Of a DNA stretch of 64,000 bases, positions 17,094-24,692 are shown in pieces. A model generated the notes under the pieces. The model did not search any database and was not told where the DNA came from. It worked only from the letters and a program-made list of their open reading frames with translations. The translations under genes were made by a program, and so were the position numbers. Within the stretch, counting starts at the first letter, position 1. Each line of letters starts with the position of its first letter. The stretch comes from UBA1479 sp038109305 (lineage in GTDB: Bacteria > Pseudomonadota > Alphaproteobacteria > Rhodospirillales > Casp-alpha2), in assembly GCA_038109305.1 (NCBI GenBank), contig JAYNIR010000005.1, forward strand, positions 62,001-126,000, given 5' to 3'.

Positions 17094-18773
17094 TTACCCC
17101 TTGGCCTGGGCGCGAAGCCCGGAAAGCGTTGCCGACGGGGTGATCGCCTCCGGGTCGGTCCGCAGTTCGATCAGCGCGGGCGCGCCGGCTTTTCTGGCGC
17201 GTTCAAGCGCCCCTTCGAACTGTGATGTCTCCGTCACCAGTTCCGAATAACAGCCATAGGCCTTGCCGAGCGCCACGAAATCCGGATTGACCAGTTGCGT
17301 GCCCGATACCCGTTCGGGGTACTCGCGTTCCTGATGCATGCGGATGGTGCCGTACATGCCGTTATTGACAACCAGGAAGATCACGTTGGCGCCGTACTGT
17401 CTAGCGGTCGCCACTTCCTGACAGGTCATCATGAAGCATCCGTCACCGGCGACGCAGACGACTTCCCGGTCGGGATAACGCAGCTTGGCGGCGACGGCGG
17501 CGGGCACGCCGTATCCCATGGATCCCGACGTCGGCGCCAACTGCGTGCCGTATCCGCGGTACCGGTAAAACCGGTGCACCCAGGCGGTGTAGTTGCCGGC
17601 GCCGTTGCAGATCATGGCGTCGGGCGGCAGCACGTCGCGCAGGTGTTTGACAACCGCGCCCATTTGCACATCGCCGGGGGTCTTCGGCGGCTCGGTCCAG
17701 GCGAGGTACTCGTCGTGCGCAGTGCCGGCCCAGTTGTCCCACCGGCCCTTCACGGGTTCCAGGGCGCGGGCGGCGGCGGCGAAACCCGCCATGCACGAAT
17801 TGATGCCGAGCGCCGGGCGGTACACCCGGCCCAGCTCTTCCGCCCCCGGATGCACGTGGACCAGCCGCTGCTTCGGCGTCGGGATGTCCAGAAGCGCATA
17901 GCCCGACGTGGTCATTTCGCCCAGCCTCGGGCCGACGGCGATCAGCAGATCCGTCTCGCGAACGCGGGCGGCCAGTTTCTGGTTGATGCCGATGCCAACG
18001 TCGCCAGCGTAAAGCGGGTGTTCGTTCGAAATCAAATCCTGGCGGCGGAACGACACGGACACCGGAATGTTCGACGCCTCGGCAAAGGCGATGATGTCCC
18101 GGGCGGCGTCTTCGGTCCAGGTCGGCCCGCCCAGCATCAACAGCGGCCGTTCGGCGCCCGCCAGCATGTCACGCAGCGCCGTCATGTCTGCCGGCCCCGG
18201 GTGGGCCTGATGGCTTTCCGCCCGGCCGGCGGCGGCGGGGGCGTTTGGCGCTTCTTCTGTCAGCATGTCTTCCGGCAGGGCGATGACGACCGGGCCGGGG
18301 CGCCCCGCCATGGCGCGGTGAAACGCCTGATTGACGATCTCGGGCATCTTGTTCGGGTCTTCGACCTGGGCGACCCATTTCGCCATTTGGCCGAACATGC
18401 GGCGGTAGTCGATTTCCTGAAAGGCCTCGCGCTCGGCCTGATGGCGAGCGACCTGGCCGATGAACAGGATCATCGGCGTACTATCCTGAAACCCGATGTG
18501 CACGCCGGCGGACGCGTTGGTCGCGCCCGGCCCTCGGGTGACGAAGGCGATGCCGGGGCGGCCCGTCATCTTACCGTCGGCTTCGGCCATGATCGCGGTG
18601 CCGCCTTCCTGGCGGCAGATGACCAATTCGATTTCCGGCGCATCGACCAAGGCGTCCAGCACCGCCAGATAGCTCTCCCCCGGCACGCAAAACGCGCGGT
18701 CGACGCCGTTTGCTTGAAGCGCATCGACCAGAAGGCGCGCGCCCGTTCTTCCCTGTCCCTTGGCTTTTGCCAT
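17094..18773 (-). CDS. Thiamine pyrophosphate-dependent enzyme, acetolactate synthase large-subunit family
   Basis: A 559-residue TPP enzyme with the three-domain fold of acetolactate synthase and its relatives: N-terminal pyrimidine-binding domain (CVPGESYLAVLDAL; catalytic-type Glu in ICRQEGGTAIMAEADGKM), central domain, and C-terminal diphosphate-binding domain with the GDG...N motif (VAGDGCFMMTCQE). There is no regulatory small-subunit gene nearby and no ilvC, so a role in branched-chain amino acid synthesis is not supported by context. A catabolic or sulfoacetaldehyde-type member is equally possible. A zinc-ribbon gene ends five bases upstream on the same strand. Confidence 0.85.
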   Translation of the reverse strand: MAKAKGQGRTGARLLVDALQANGVDRAFCVPGESYLAVLDALVDAPEIELVICRQEGGTAIMAEADGKMTGRPGIAFVTRGPGATNASAGVHIGFQDSTPMILFIGQVARHQAEREAFQEIDYRRMFGQMAKWVAQVEDPNKMPEIVNQAFHRAMAGRPGPVVIALPEDMLTEEAPNAPAAAGRAESHQAHPGPADMTALRDMLAGAERPLLMLGGPTWTEDAARDIIAFAEASNIPVSVSFRRQDLISNEHPLYAGDVGIGINQKLAARVRETDLLIAVGPRLGEMTTSGYALLDIPTPKQRLVHVHPGAEELGRVYRPALGINSCMAGFAAAARALEPVKGRWDNWAGTAHDEYLAWTEPPKTPGDVQMGAVVKHLRDVLPPDAMICNGAGNYTAWVHRFYRYRGYGTQLAPTSGSMGYGVPAAVAAKLRYPDREVVCVAGDGCFMMTCQEVATARQYGANVIFLVVNNGMYGTIRMHQEREYPERVSGTQLVNPDFVALGKAYGCYSELVTETSQFEGALERARKAGAPALIELRTDPEAITPSATLSGLRAQAKG

Positions 18774-18778
18774 GTTCG

Positions 18779-19021
18779 TCAGTTCCTTGATCCAGCCTGA
18801 GATTTCGACTGTCTTAGCCTCTCAGTCCGCCCAAGGGAAGCGGCGTGGGACGTGGCCCCTGAAGCGGCATCCGAAGCGGGGGCAGGGCAGACTTGCTCGC
18901 TGGAACAGCACGGGTCCACATTCTGGCCGCACCGGCGGCATTGCACGTGGCCGTGCACGGCGACCGGTTCGGACGGATGATGGCAGAGCGGGCAGCGCCA
19001 CCCTTGCGCGGGGCCGGACAT
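18779..19021 (-). CDS. Small zinc-ribbon protein
   Basis: An 80-residue protein whose first half looks like a zinc ribbon: C10-x2-C13, C28-x2-C31 and a C38-C39 pair, with the HGHVQCRRCGQNVDPCC stretch between. The second half is low-complexity and may be disordered. A strong GGGGGAAG ribosome site lies just upstream of the ATG, which supports translation. It ends five bases before the TPP enzyme gene, so the two are probably co-transcribed. I recall similar small Cys-rich proteins in other Rhodospirillales but cannot name a function. Confidence 0.68.
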   Translation of the reverse strand: MSGPAQGWRCPLCHHPSEPVAVHGHVQCRRCGQNVDPCCSSEQVCPAPASDAASGATSHAASLGRTERLRQSKSQAGSRN

Positions 19022-19181
19022 GCGGCTTCCCCCAATTTCTTGTCGAGCGCGACCTTATCCTCGGCAAAAGCCATGACAGAGGCCAGCCGGCACCGTAAAC
19101 TCAACGGCCAAGAGGCCGTCCGGCGCCCAGCCGGCGCGAAAGGGCGGATCAAAAACGGCGAATCGACCAGGGAGACGACGC

Positions 19182-19874
19182 ATGAGCGGCAAGGAAATCC
19201 GGATCAAAGGCAAAGACGGCGACTTCATGGGCTATCTGGCCATGCCCAAGGGCGGTTCGGGCCCCGGCGTCGTCGTCATCCAGGAAATCTTCGGCGTCAA
19301 CCAAGTGATGTGCGAGATCACCGACGGCATGGCGGCGGCGGGGTTCGTGGCGCTTTGCCCCGATATCTTCTGGCGGCAGGAACCGGGCATCCAACTGACC
19401 GACCGGACCGAGGCCGATTGGGCCCGCGCGTTCGAGCTGTTCAACGGTTTCGATTTGGACAAAGGGGTCGAGGATTTGGAGGCGACGGCCAAGGCCCTTC
19501 GCGCGGTCGATGGTTGCACGGGGAAAGTCGGCTCCATGGGCTTCTGCCTGGGCGGGCGCTTGGCCTACCTGACGGCGACGCGCTCGTCCGTCGACGCGGC
19601 GGTCAGCTACTACGGCGTCATGCTCACCGATCACCTGGACGAAGAAATCAAATCGCCCTTGATCCTGCATGTGGCGACGGAGGACGAATTCGTGCCGAAG
19701 GATCAGCAGGCCGCGGTGCACGCGGCGCTGGACGGTCATGCCAAGGTGACGATTTACGATTATGTGGGGCAGGACCACGCCTTCGCCCGAACCGGCGGCC
19801 AGCACTATGAAAAGGCGTCCGCCGATCTGGCCCGAAAACGTACCCTCGATTTCTTCGCCGAACATCTGAAATAG
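19182..19874 (+). CDS. Dienelactone hydrolase family protein
   Basis: A 230-residue alpha/beta hydrolase of the dienelactone hydrolase type. The nucleophile is Cys (C122 in GFCLGG) rather than Ser; the loop VVIQEIFGVN, the acidic residue near ATEDEFVP and the His in QDHAFAR complete the usual set. In classical pathways the enzyme opens dienelactone during chloroaromatic breakdown, but this family is broad and many members are carboxymethylenebutenolidase-like hydrolases of unknown substrate. A GGGAGA ribosome site precedes the ATG. It is divergent from the zinc-ribbon gene. Confidence 0.88.
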   Translation: MSGKEIRIKGKDGDFMGYLAMPKGGSGPGVVVIQEIFGVNQVMCEITDGMAAAGFVALCPDIFWRQEPGIQLTDRTEADWARAFELFNGFDLDKGVEDLEATAKALRAVDGCTGKVGSMGFCLGGRLAYLTATRSSVDAAVSYYGVMLTDHLDEEIKSPLILHVATEDEFVPKDQQAAVHAALDGHAKVTIYDYVGQDHAFARTGGQHYEKASADLARKRTLDFFAEHLK

Positions 19875-19951
19875 GCCGGAATCCCAAAAATTTGGAAAAA
19901 GAATCGAATGATTCCAACGGGACTCCTGTGTCTCCGCAAAAAATGCGGGTG

Positions 19952-19967
19952 AGTGATGCAGATCACT
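19952..19967 (+). promoter_or_regulatory. Putative Crp/Fnr-family binding site
   Basis: AGTGAT-GCAG-ATCACT is a perfect inverted repeat that fits the Crp/Fnr/FixK layout (GTGA-N6-TCAC). A -10-like TAAATT at 19989-19994 would place a start near 20001, exactly 41.5 bases from the site centre, the usual activating position for this regulator family. The spacing is inferred, not measured. Confidence 0.4.
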
Positions 19968-20000
19968 GCCGATCCGGGGGCGATCCCATAAATTGCCACA

Positions 20001-20056
20001 CAGATGAGATCTACTCTTGTTCGCCGGGATGGAAACGCCGCCCGGCGATTTTTTTT
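20001..20056 (+). ncRNA. Candidate small RNA ending in an intrinsic terminator
   Basis: If transcription starts near 20001 from the Crp/Fnr-like promoter, the product is about 56 bases and ends in the hairpin and T-run at 20021-20056. The unpaired 5' part is about 20 bases (20001-20020). There is no open frame of note. The terminator is well supported; the separate transcript is inference. Alternatively the terminator simply ends read-through from the dienelactone hydrolase gene about 150 bases upstream. Confidence 0.3.
20021..20056 (+). terminator. Intrinsic terminator
   Basis: TCGCCGGG (20021-20028) pairs with CCCGGCGA (20041-20048) around a 12-base loop and is followed directly by eight T residues (20049-20056). 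This is the clearest rho-independent terminator in the window. Confidence 0.8.
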
Positions 20057-20111
20057 GTGCCTGCGCCGGGCGCGATATAAAAAGCGAAAAGCTGCGGTAT
20101 GGTCGCCTTAA

Positions 20112-20177
20112 TGCTCGCCGATGCGCAGACTTGAGGCGCAGGCTGGAATTTCTGGCATTCCTCCTTCCCGGCGAGCA
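20112..20177 (+). other. Branched RNA fold upstream of a secreted-protein gene
   Basis: A 9-bp outer helix (TGCTCGCCG 20112-20120 with CGGCGAGCA 20169-20177) encloses two smaller hairpins: TGCGC/GCGCA (20122-20126 with 20136-20140) and GGAAT/ATTCC (20145-20149 with 20157-20161). The result is a three-way junction of 66 bases, 75 bases upstream of the next start codon. It matches no riboswitch consensus that I know. Confidence 0.35.
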
Positions 20178-20252
20178 CCACTTTTCGAAAATTCAAACTG
20201 AGGCATTGTCGCCCGGGTGCTAGGCTGAGGCTTCCAACGACGGAGGCTCCTT

Positions 20253-20630
20253 ATGAAACCCGCAACGATGAAATCCGCTCTTATAATATTGTGCCTGTTC
20301 GCCTGCGGCGTTGCGCTCGGTGTCGCCTGGGCCAAGCCCGCCCGCCCGCTTTGGACCTACCACAACGGCAACACCCTATTGGCGCAGACGGCTGATTACC
20401 GGCGGGGCTATTTCATCGGCGTCGTCGACGGCTACATGACCGGCCAGGTGCGCCGCGATGAAAAGGACGATCGGGGCGCATGGCTCGACGCCTGCCTGAC
20501 CGACGGGTGGACCGTCGGACGCGCGGGGCGCGAGATTGAAAATCACTTCCAGGCCTCCGTCCGGCTCTACCCGAACCCCGCCGCCGCCATCGTCATGGAC
20601 GGGCTGGAAAAGGCCTGCGGGCCGAAATAG
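20253..20630 (+). CDS. Small secreted conserved hypothetical protein
   Basis: A 125-residue protein with a clear signal peptide (ALIILCLFACGVALGVAWA, cleavage after about residue 27). The mature part contains YRRGYFIGVVDGYMTGQ, then ACLTDGWTVGRAGREIENHF and a final Cys near the end. The two Cys could form a disulfide in the periplasm. The layout (short, exported, a helical repeat with a paired Cys) resembles the Rap1a/Tai-type fold, but the match is by eye and weak. A GGAGG ribosome site precedes the ATG. It converges with leuD, whose stop lies 18 bases away. The function is not known. Confidence 0.78.
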   Translation: MKPATMKSALIILCLFACGVALGVAWAKPARPLWTYHNGNTLLAQTADYRRGYFIGVVDGYMTGQVRRDEKDDRGAWLDACLTDGWTVGRAGREIENHFQASVRLYPNPAAAIVMDGLEKACGPK

Positions 20631-20648
20631 CGGCTTTTTATAAGCCCC

Positions 20649-21275
20649 TTAGCTTAACCACGATCGCCGGGCCTTATAGGCGTCGGCGAACATGCCGATC
20701 TGGCCGTCGTATTCCATGGTTAGGCCGATGTCGTCGAGGCCGTTGAGCAAACGGTGCTTGTCAAAGCCGTCGATCTCGAACGAATAGGTCGCCTGGTCCG
20801 GGCCGGTGATGGTCTGGCTGTCCAGATCAACGGCGATTTCCGCCCCCGGCCCGTCTTGGAGCTGCTTTCTCAGTTTGTCGCAGTCCTCGACCGTGAGCTT
20901 GATCGGCAGCACGCCGCGCTTGACGCAGTTGTTGTAATGAATGTCGCCCATGGAAGGTGCGATGACGGCGCGGATGTCGTTGGCAACCAGCACCTCGACC
21001 GCGTGTTCGCGACTCGACCCGCACCCCCAGTTCAAGTCGGCGACGATGATCTTGCCGCCCCGGAAGCCGTCCCGGTTGAAGGCGAAATCCTTTTCCGATC
21101 CGTCGGCGTTGAACCTAAGGTCGTGCAGCAGGGCCCTGTCGAAATCCGCATCAAACGGCGATTTGCGCAAAAACCGCGCAGGCACGATCTGGTCCGTGTC
21201 GCAGTTCTGGATATCGATGGGGATGGCCGCCGACGCGAAGGTCTTGAACGGCTTCATGGGTTTGCCTTCGCTCAT
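20649..21275 (-). CDS. leuD: Isopropylmalate isomerase-type dehydratase, small subunit
   Basis: The small (swivel-domain) subunit of a LeuCD-type aconitase-superfamily enzyme, which with LeuC isomerises 2-isopropylmalate or a similar hydroxy acid. The start is the ATG at 21275, overlapping the leuC stop by four bases (ATGA), giving 208 residues, the usual LeuD length. Typical sequences are IQNCDTDQIVPARFL, the active-site loop NWGCGSSREHAVEVL and the later NNCVKRGVLPI. An open frame extends upstream into leuC but is a shadow. leuB is not nearby, so it may belong to a parallel catabolic pathway. Confidence 0.88.
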   Translation of the reverse strand: MSEGKPMKPFKTFASAAIPIDIQNCDTDQIVPARFLRKSPFDADFDRALLHDLRFNADGSEKDFAFNRDGFRGGKIIVADLNWGCGSSREHAVEVLVANDIRAVIAPSMGDIHYNNCVKRGVLPIKLTVEDCDKLRKQLQDGPGAEIAVDLDSQTITGPDQATYSFEIDGFDKHRLLNGLDDIGLTMEYDGQIGMFADAYKARRSWLS

Positions 21276-22681
21276 TGTCCGTCTCCCTTCAGCAACTCCC
21301 GCACGTCGGTCAGGTGGCCGGTCACCGCCGCCGCCGCCGCCATGGCGGGGCTGACCAAGTGTGTGCGGCTGCCGGGACCCTGACGGCCCCGGAAATTGCG
21401 GTTTGAGGTCGAGGCCGACCGCTCGCCCGGTTGCAGCATGTCGCCGTTCAAGGCGATGCACATGGAACATCCGGGCTCCCGCCATTCCATGCCGGCATCG
21501 ATGAAGACTTTATCGAGCCCTTCGACCTCCGCCTGCTTTCTGATCAAGCCCGATCCGGGGACGATCAGCGTCCGTGCCTTGGCCGTGCGGCCCCTTGCGA
21601 CTTCCGCCGCCGCCCGCAGGTCTTCGATGCGCGAGTTCGTGCACGCGCCAACGAAAACCGTGTCGATCTTGATGTCCGACACGGGCATGCCGGCTTTCAG
21701 GTCCATGTAGGCAAGGGCGGCTTCGATTTCCGCCCGTCGGTTGGGATCGGGCTCGTCCTTTGGGTCGGGCACGGTGCCGGTGATCGGCACGCCCCATTGC
21801 GGCGACACACCCCAGGTGACCATGGGCTCGATCAAGTCGCCGTCGAACGTGATTTCCGCATCGAATTCGGCGTCCGGGTCGCTCTTCAACGTCCGCCAGT
21901 ATTGGACGGCGGAGTCCCACTGGTCCGCCTTGGGCGCGAAGGTCAGGCCCCGGCAGTAGTCGATGCATTTGTCGTCGGGCGCGATCATGCCGATACGGGC
22001 TCCCGCCTCGATGGTCATGTTGCAGAGGGTCATACGGCCTTCCATCGACAACTGATCGATGGCCGACCCGGCGTATTCGATGGCGTATCCGGTGCCGCCG
22101 GCGGTGCCGATCTTTTGGATAATCGCCAAAATCACGTCCTTGCCCGAGACCGAGGGGCCGAGCGTGCCGGTGATGGTGATCCGCATCTTTTTCGGTTTCC
22201 GCTGCCACAGGGCTTGCGTGACCATCACGTGTTTGACTTCCGAATGGCCGATGCCGAAGGCGAGGCACCCCATGGCGCCGTGGGTCGAGGTATGGCTGTC
22301 GCCGCATACCAGGATGATGCCGGGAAGGGTGATGCCCTGTTCCGGGCCGACCACGTGGACGATGCCGTGGCGGTCGTCGTCCATGGCGAAGTGGACGTAG
22401 CCGAATTCCTTCTGCCATTTGTGCAACCCTTCAACGGTCATCCGCATTTCACCCTCGGGGATATCGTCGATGGTTTTGGCCGTCGTCGGCACGCTGTGGT
22501 CCGGCGTCGCGAACAGCTTGTCGGGCTCACGCAGTTTCAACCCGCGGTGCTTTAGGTCGGGGAAGGCCCGGTGGTGCATGTCGTGGGTCAGGTGCCGGTC
22601 GATGTAAAGCAGCACGTTGCCGTCATCGCGCTCAAAGATGACGTGGTCGTCCCAGATTTTGTCGAAAAGGGTCTTGCCCAT
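21272..22681 (-). CDS. leuC: Isopropylmalate isomerase-type dehydratase, large subunit
   Basis: The large catalytic subunit (469 residues) binds a 4Fe-4S cluster: one Cys in TVFVGACTNSRIEDL and two in EPGCSMCIALNGD. Other family sequences are LFDKIWDDH at the start, HIVHVVGPEQG-like IVHVVGPEQGITLPG, and VCGDSHTSTHGAMGCLAFGIGHSEV. Compared with typical alphaproteobacterial LeuC, the N-terminal region around residues 25-90 is unusual, and the gene is controlled by a TTGTATACAA palindrome shared with catabolic operons. It may be a LeuC paralogue acting on a methylmalate or citraconate-type substrate rather than leucine synthesis proper. Confidence 0.85.
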   Translation of the reverse strand: MGKTLFDKIWDDHVIFERDDGNVLLYIDRHLTHDMHHRAFPDLKHRGLKLREPDKLFATPDHSVPTTAKTIDDIPEGEMRMTVEGLHKWQKEFGYVHFAMDDDRHGIVHVVGPEQGITLPGIILVCGDSHTSTHGAMGCLAFGIGHSEVKHVMVTQALWQRKPKKMRITITGTLGPSVSGKDVILAIIQKIGTAGGTGYAIEYAGSAIDQLSMEGRMTLCNMTIEAGARIGMIAPDDKCIDYCRGLTFAPKADQWDSAVQYWRTLKSDPDAEFDAEITFDGDLIEPMVTWGVSPQWGVPITGTVPDPKDEPDPNRRAEIEAALAYMDLKAGMPVSDIKIDTVFVGACTNSRIEDLRAAAEVARGRTAKARTLIVPGSGLIRKQAEVEGLDKVFIDAGMEWREPGCSMCIALNGDMLQPGERSASTSNRNFRGRQGPGSRTHLVSPAMAAAAAVTGHLTDVRELLKGDGQ

Positions 22682-23137
22682 AATTGTCCATCCACCCCTG
22701 AAAAACGCTGTGTTTGACCTCTACACGCTCGCCCGGGGGGAGTCCACATTTTGTATACAATGTCTCAGGCCGGGGCGGGGAATGGAGCTCTCCCGGCAGC
22801 CGCCGGGCGTGCACTATTCATCAATCGTTAACCATAAAAACGCCCATCATGTAGCCGCCCGCGCAAAATGTTTCCGACCGCGATTTCGGCCCTTCGGCCC
22901 TTTGTAATCCGCGGGTCGGGCAGGTCAACCCGGCGCTGCGGGCGCGGGGCCACACTTTAGTCGAAACCTACCCGGCCGAAGCCGTCCGGGTAATCCGCGA
23001 ATGGATGGCCGAACCCGCCCCTGCCCGCTACGCCGTTCATTAGCCGGGCGATTGGGGATTTGATTTTTCTGCCGCCGCCGTTAAAACCACGGGCTCGACG
23101 TTTCGATATGTACGCCCTTGCAGGAGCCTGACCGCCC
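22682..23137. other. 456-base gap between leuC and the thioesterase gene
   Basis: This divergent region holds the leuC promoter side (with the TTGTATACAA palindrome) and an open frame at 22855-23043 with no start codon whose end vaguely resembles a flagellar protein tail (see rejected items). Nothing else is supported. Confidence 0.5.
22751..22760. promoter_or_regulatory. TTGTATACAA palindrome, candidate GntR-type operator (leuCD)
   Basis: A perfect 10-base palindrome 70 bases upstream of the leuC start codon. It is identical to the sites upstream of the acyl-CoA locus and emrAB. TNGTATACNA is the core of several FadR-subfamily GntR operators (for example the UxuR type). Confidence 0.55.
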
Positions 23138-23593
23138 GTGACCGAAATCACCATCGACCTCCGCGATCCCGCCAGCTTTTTCTGGTGGACCGACGTGACC
23201 ATCCGTTTTTCCGACCAGGACCCCAACGCACACGTGAACAACACGGCCTTCCCGGTGTATTGCGAGGCCGGCCGGGTCGATTACCTGAAAGCGGTGCGCA
23301 CGCACCTGGATATCAAGGCGCGGTCGGTGCTCGCGAGCGTCACCGTCGATTACGTCAACCAGCTTTATTACCCGGGCGTGGTCTGCGTCGGCACGCGGCT
23401 AACCCGCGTCGGCGGCAAGTCGTTCACGCTGTCCCAGGGGCTTTTCGCGCAGGGAACGAAAAAAGACGGTCTAGTCGCGACCTCGACGGCGGTGCTCGTC
23501 GGCTTCAATTACCAGGAAGACCGCACTCTGCCGCTCCCTGACATCATGCGCGACGCGCTGGCCGACGGCCGGCCCCTGACGTCCAAAGGTTGA
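23138..23593 (+). CDS. 4-hydroxybenzoyl-CoA thioesterase-like hot-dog protein
   Basis: A 151-residue acyl-CoA thioesterase of the 4HBT hot-dog family, likely hydrolysing a CoA thioester in the cytosol. The family core is visible as IRFSDQDPNAHVNNTAF (catalytic-type Asp and HVNN) near residues 24-40. The start is a GTG at 23138 with an AGGAG site 12 bases upstream. The end of the gene lies within a 40-base imperfect tandem repeat. The substrate is unknown. It precedes a flavin reductase gene, 130 bases away, on the same strand. Confidence 0.85.
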   Translation: MTEITIDLRDPASFFWWTDVTIRFSDQDPNAHVNNTAFPVYCEAGRVDYLKAVRTHLDIKARSVLASVTVDYVNQLYYPGVVCVGTRLTRVGGKSFTLSQGLFAQGTKKDGLVATSTAVLVGFNYQEDRTLPLPDIMRDALADGRPLTSKG

Positions 23594-23651
23594 CGCCCCA
23601 GGGATGATACAGCCCCTGACGGTGAAGGGTTGACGCCGCGTGGATGACCGG
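23572..23651 (+). repeat. Imperfect 40-base tandem duplication
   Basis: Two 40-base units (23572-23611 and 23612-23651) both begin GCCCCTGACG and share GGTTGACGCC and GGATGA blocks. The first covers the 3' end of the thioesterase gene, and the second lies in the gap after it. It looks like a local duplication that has since diverged. Confidence 0.6.
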
Positions 23652-23723
23652 GCGTTGACGGCGGCGGCGCGGCTGGGGCACCCTCGGGTTTGCATCCAAT
23701 CATTACCGTTTAAGGAGTCCCCA

Positions 23724-24359
23724 ATGTTCTGGCACGTGGACAAAACCAAGGAACACGGTCTCGCGCGCAACCCGTGGAAAGCCTGCGTGGTGCCCCGGCC
23801 CATCGGCTGGATCACGACGATCGGCCCCTCGGGCGACGTCAACCTTGCGCCGTACAGCTACTTCAATGCGTGTGGCGAAAATCCCTGCATGGTGATGTTT
23901 TCCGGTGGGCCTCGGCCCGAAGGCCCGATGAAGGACACGGTCGCCAACGCGGAACAACAGGGCGAATTCGTTGCCAACATCGCGACCTGGGATCTGCGCG
24001 ACGAAATGAACCGGTCGTCGGCGGCGCTCCCCACCGGTGTCGACGAAATGGAATTCGCCGGGCTCGAGACCGAACCGTCGCAACTGGTCAAGCCGCCTCG
24101 GGTGAAGGCGTCGCCGATCCACCTGGAATGCGTCTATCACACCACCGTCGTCATGCCGAACAACGACGGCGGCGAGGGCAACCGTGTCGTCTTCGGCCGC
24201 GTTCTCGGCATTCATATCCGGGATAACGTGCTGACCAACGGCTTGGTCGACATGGAAAAGGTCAAGCCCATCGCGCGGCTTGGATATATGGATTACACGC
24301 GGGTCGACCTGGTGTTCGCCATGGATCGGCCGCGGGTGAAAGCGGAGGCGGCGGAGTAA
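23724..24359 (+). CDS. Flavin reductase-like FMN-binding split-barrel protein
   Basis: A 211-residue split-barrel flavoprotein of the flavin reductase family. Family members reduce free flavin for a monooxygenase or bind FMN for other redox work. The FMN-binding core is visible as VPRPIGWITTIGPSGDVNLA near the start and NIATWDLRDEMNRSSAALP in the middle. The start at 23724 (MFWHVDKTKEHG) has an AAGGAG ribosome site; the longer frame upstream is not convincing. No monooxygenase gene is adjacent, so its partner is unknown. Confidence 0.86.
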   Translation: MFWHVDKTKEHGLARNPWKACVVPRPIGWITTIGPSGDVNLAPYSYFNACGENPCMVMFSGGPRPEGPMKDTVANAEQQGEFVANIATWDLRDEMNRSSAALPTGVDEMEFAGLETEPSQLVKPPRVKASPIHLECVYHTTVVMPNNDGGEGNRVVFGRVLGIHIRDNVLTNGLVDMEKVKPIARLGYMDYTRVDLVFAMDRPRVKAEAAE

Positions 24360-24387
24360 CTTTCGGTTTTCATCCCAACCTACGCGA

Positions 24388-24407
24388 AATCCGCTTTGCG
24401 GCGGATT
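24388..24407 (+). terminator. Hairpin after the flavin reductase gene
   Basis: AATCCGC (24388-24394) pairs with GCGGATT (24401-24407) around a 6-base loop, 28 bases beyond the stop. No T-tract follows, so termination is only a possibility. Confidence 0.3.
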
Positions 24408-24669
24408 ACGGCTGTCGCGGCCTGCTTTATTAGAGGTCAGCCCGTCGCCATTGTTACAGCCACCTCTCGGTTTCGGGTTTGACCTCATTCATCGCTTCGG
24501 TCAAGACCGATTACATTCGTATCGCGTCGACTTTTCCGGAAATCATGAAAACGGCCCATTTGGACCGGGAGGCGGTCAGGAACGCGATCAAGACTTCGCC
24601 GCTCTTGGATGAGGGGCATATGCCGCGCACTTGACGGGAATATTTAAAAGTCTGAATTGAAGCTTGCCT

Positions 24670-24692
24670 GGGCAATGCCGGGAGCATTGCCC
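24670..24692. repeat. Perfect 9-bp inverted repeat
   Basis: GGGCAATGC and GCATTGCCC flank a 5-base loop. It lies about 120 bases downstream of the minus-strand ankyrin-type gene and could end its transcript or be part of a structured RNA. No T-run adjoins it on either strand. Confidence 0.45.

Larger units (their letters stand above)
19875..20252. other. 378-base gap with candidate small RNA and structured leader
   Basis: No protein gene is supported here. From left to right it holds a Crp/Fnr-like inverted repeat (19952-19967), a possible -10 box, a strong intrinsic terminator (20021-20056), and a branched inverted-repeat fold (20112-20177) upstream of the small secreted-protein gene. These are described in their own entries. 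Confidence 0.5.

Noticed and set aside
17295..18800. A 501-codon open frame opposite the TPP enzyme gene
   Set aside because: Antisense shadow of a confidently identified gene; similar long frames oppose rnr, topA, leuC, emrB and purA.
22855..23043. Open frame ending ETYPAEAVRVIREWMAE, reminiscent of a flagellar M-ring protein tail
   Set aside because: No start codon, no further similarity upstream and no flagellar genes in the window; the resemblance is too short to call a pseudogene.
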